Below, one piece after another: positions 13,797 through 13,827 of a stretch of DNA of 13,827 bases (positions within the stretch are counted from its first letter, which is position 1; each line of letters begins with the position of its first letter). The stretch lies in the NCBI GenBank assembly GCA_002426555.1, contig DIQU01000106.1, positions 1 through 13,827 on the forward strand, in the 5' to 3' direction. The DNA comes from Firmicutes bacterium UBA5454 (lineage in GTDB: Bacteria > Bacillota > Clostridia > Caldicoprobacterales > DTU083). Below the pieces are notes generated by a model. That model worked only from the letters and a program-made list of their open reading frames with translations. It ran no database searches and had not been told where the DNA came from. The position numbers and the translations under genes are program-made.

Positions 13797-13827
13797 CGGG
13801 TTGCGGGTTGCGGGTTGCGGGTTACGG
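13797..13827. repeat. heptamer tandem repeat, (GTTGCGG) x about 4, cut by window end
   Basis: Three perfect GTTGCGG units (13800-13820) followed by a variant GTTACGG (13821-13827), preceded by TCGG. It lies 27 bases upstream of the prfB start on the coding side and runs off the window. Confidence 0.85.

Noticed and set aside
1..13827. CRISPR array, rRNA gene, riboswitch or complete insertion sequence
   Set aside because: No regularly spaced direct repeats of CRISPR length, no rRNA-like sequence, no recognised aptamer and no transposase frame were seen.

Overview
The window looks like chromosomal DNA of an anaerobic low-to-mid GC Firmicute, most likely class Clostridia. The grounds are: strong AGGAGG-type ribosome binding sites, a three-gene [FeFe]-hydrogenase operon of the NAD(P)-linked multimeric type, a clostridial-style NAD-dependent gap gene, a prfB gene with the classical +1 frameshift, and an OmpR-family regulator. 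I cannot place it below class level from sequence alone.

Layout. Positions 1-2267 (+ strand) look accessory: an N-terminally truncated tyrosine recombinase, an overlapping zinc amidase with a C-terminal SPOR-like half domain, and a more AT-rich gene for a divergent HhH-GPD DNA glycosylase with a C-terminal four-cysteine cluster. This block lies on the 3' side of a tRNA-Pro(GGG) gene (2479-2555, minus), the usual arrangement for an element inserted at a tRNA, but I found no duplicated tRNA end inside the window. Positions 2644-3930 (minus) encode a secreted serpin lipoprotein. The 3931-4276 gap carries a dispersed repeat and a heptamer tandem repeat.

Positions 4277-9912 (+) hold the core operon: a HydC/NuoE-like [2Fe-2S] subunit, a 1,033-residue HydB-like subunit in which a complete NuoF module is fused to a complete GltD-like FAD/NAD(P) module, and a 673-residue [FeFe]-hydrogenase HydA with a chain of accessory Fe-S sites. 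Together they should form a soluble complex moving electrons between H2, NAD(H), very probably NADP(H), and perhaps ferredoxin. The fusion, with two predicted pyridine-nucleotide sites on one chain, is the most interesting feature of the window. A strong terminator closes the operon.

Positions 9985-13770 are all on the minus strand: an orphan OmpR-type response regulator with a TTG start, a 5' fragment of a MATE transporter gene, gap with its own promoter, and prfB, which must be read through a programmed +1 frameshift. Short repeats are notable: a 31-bp sequence occurs perfectly in inverted orientation at 3998-4028 and 11470-11500 (the second copy being half of a 62-nt hairpin element beside gap), and 7-bp tandem repeats occur at 4036-4060 and at the window end.
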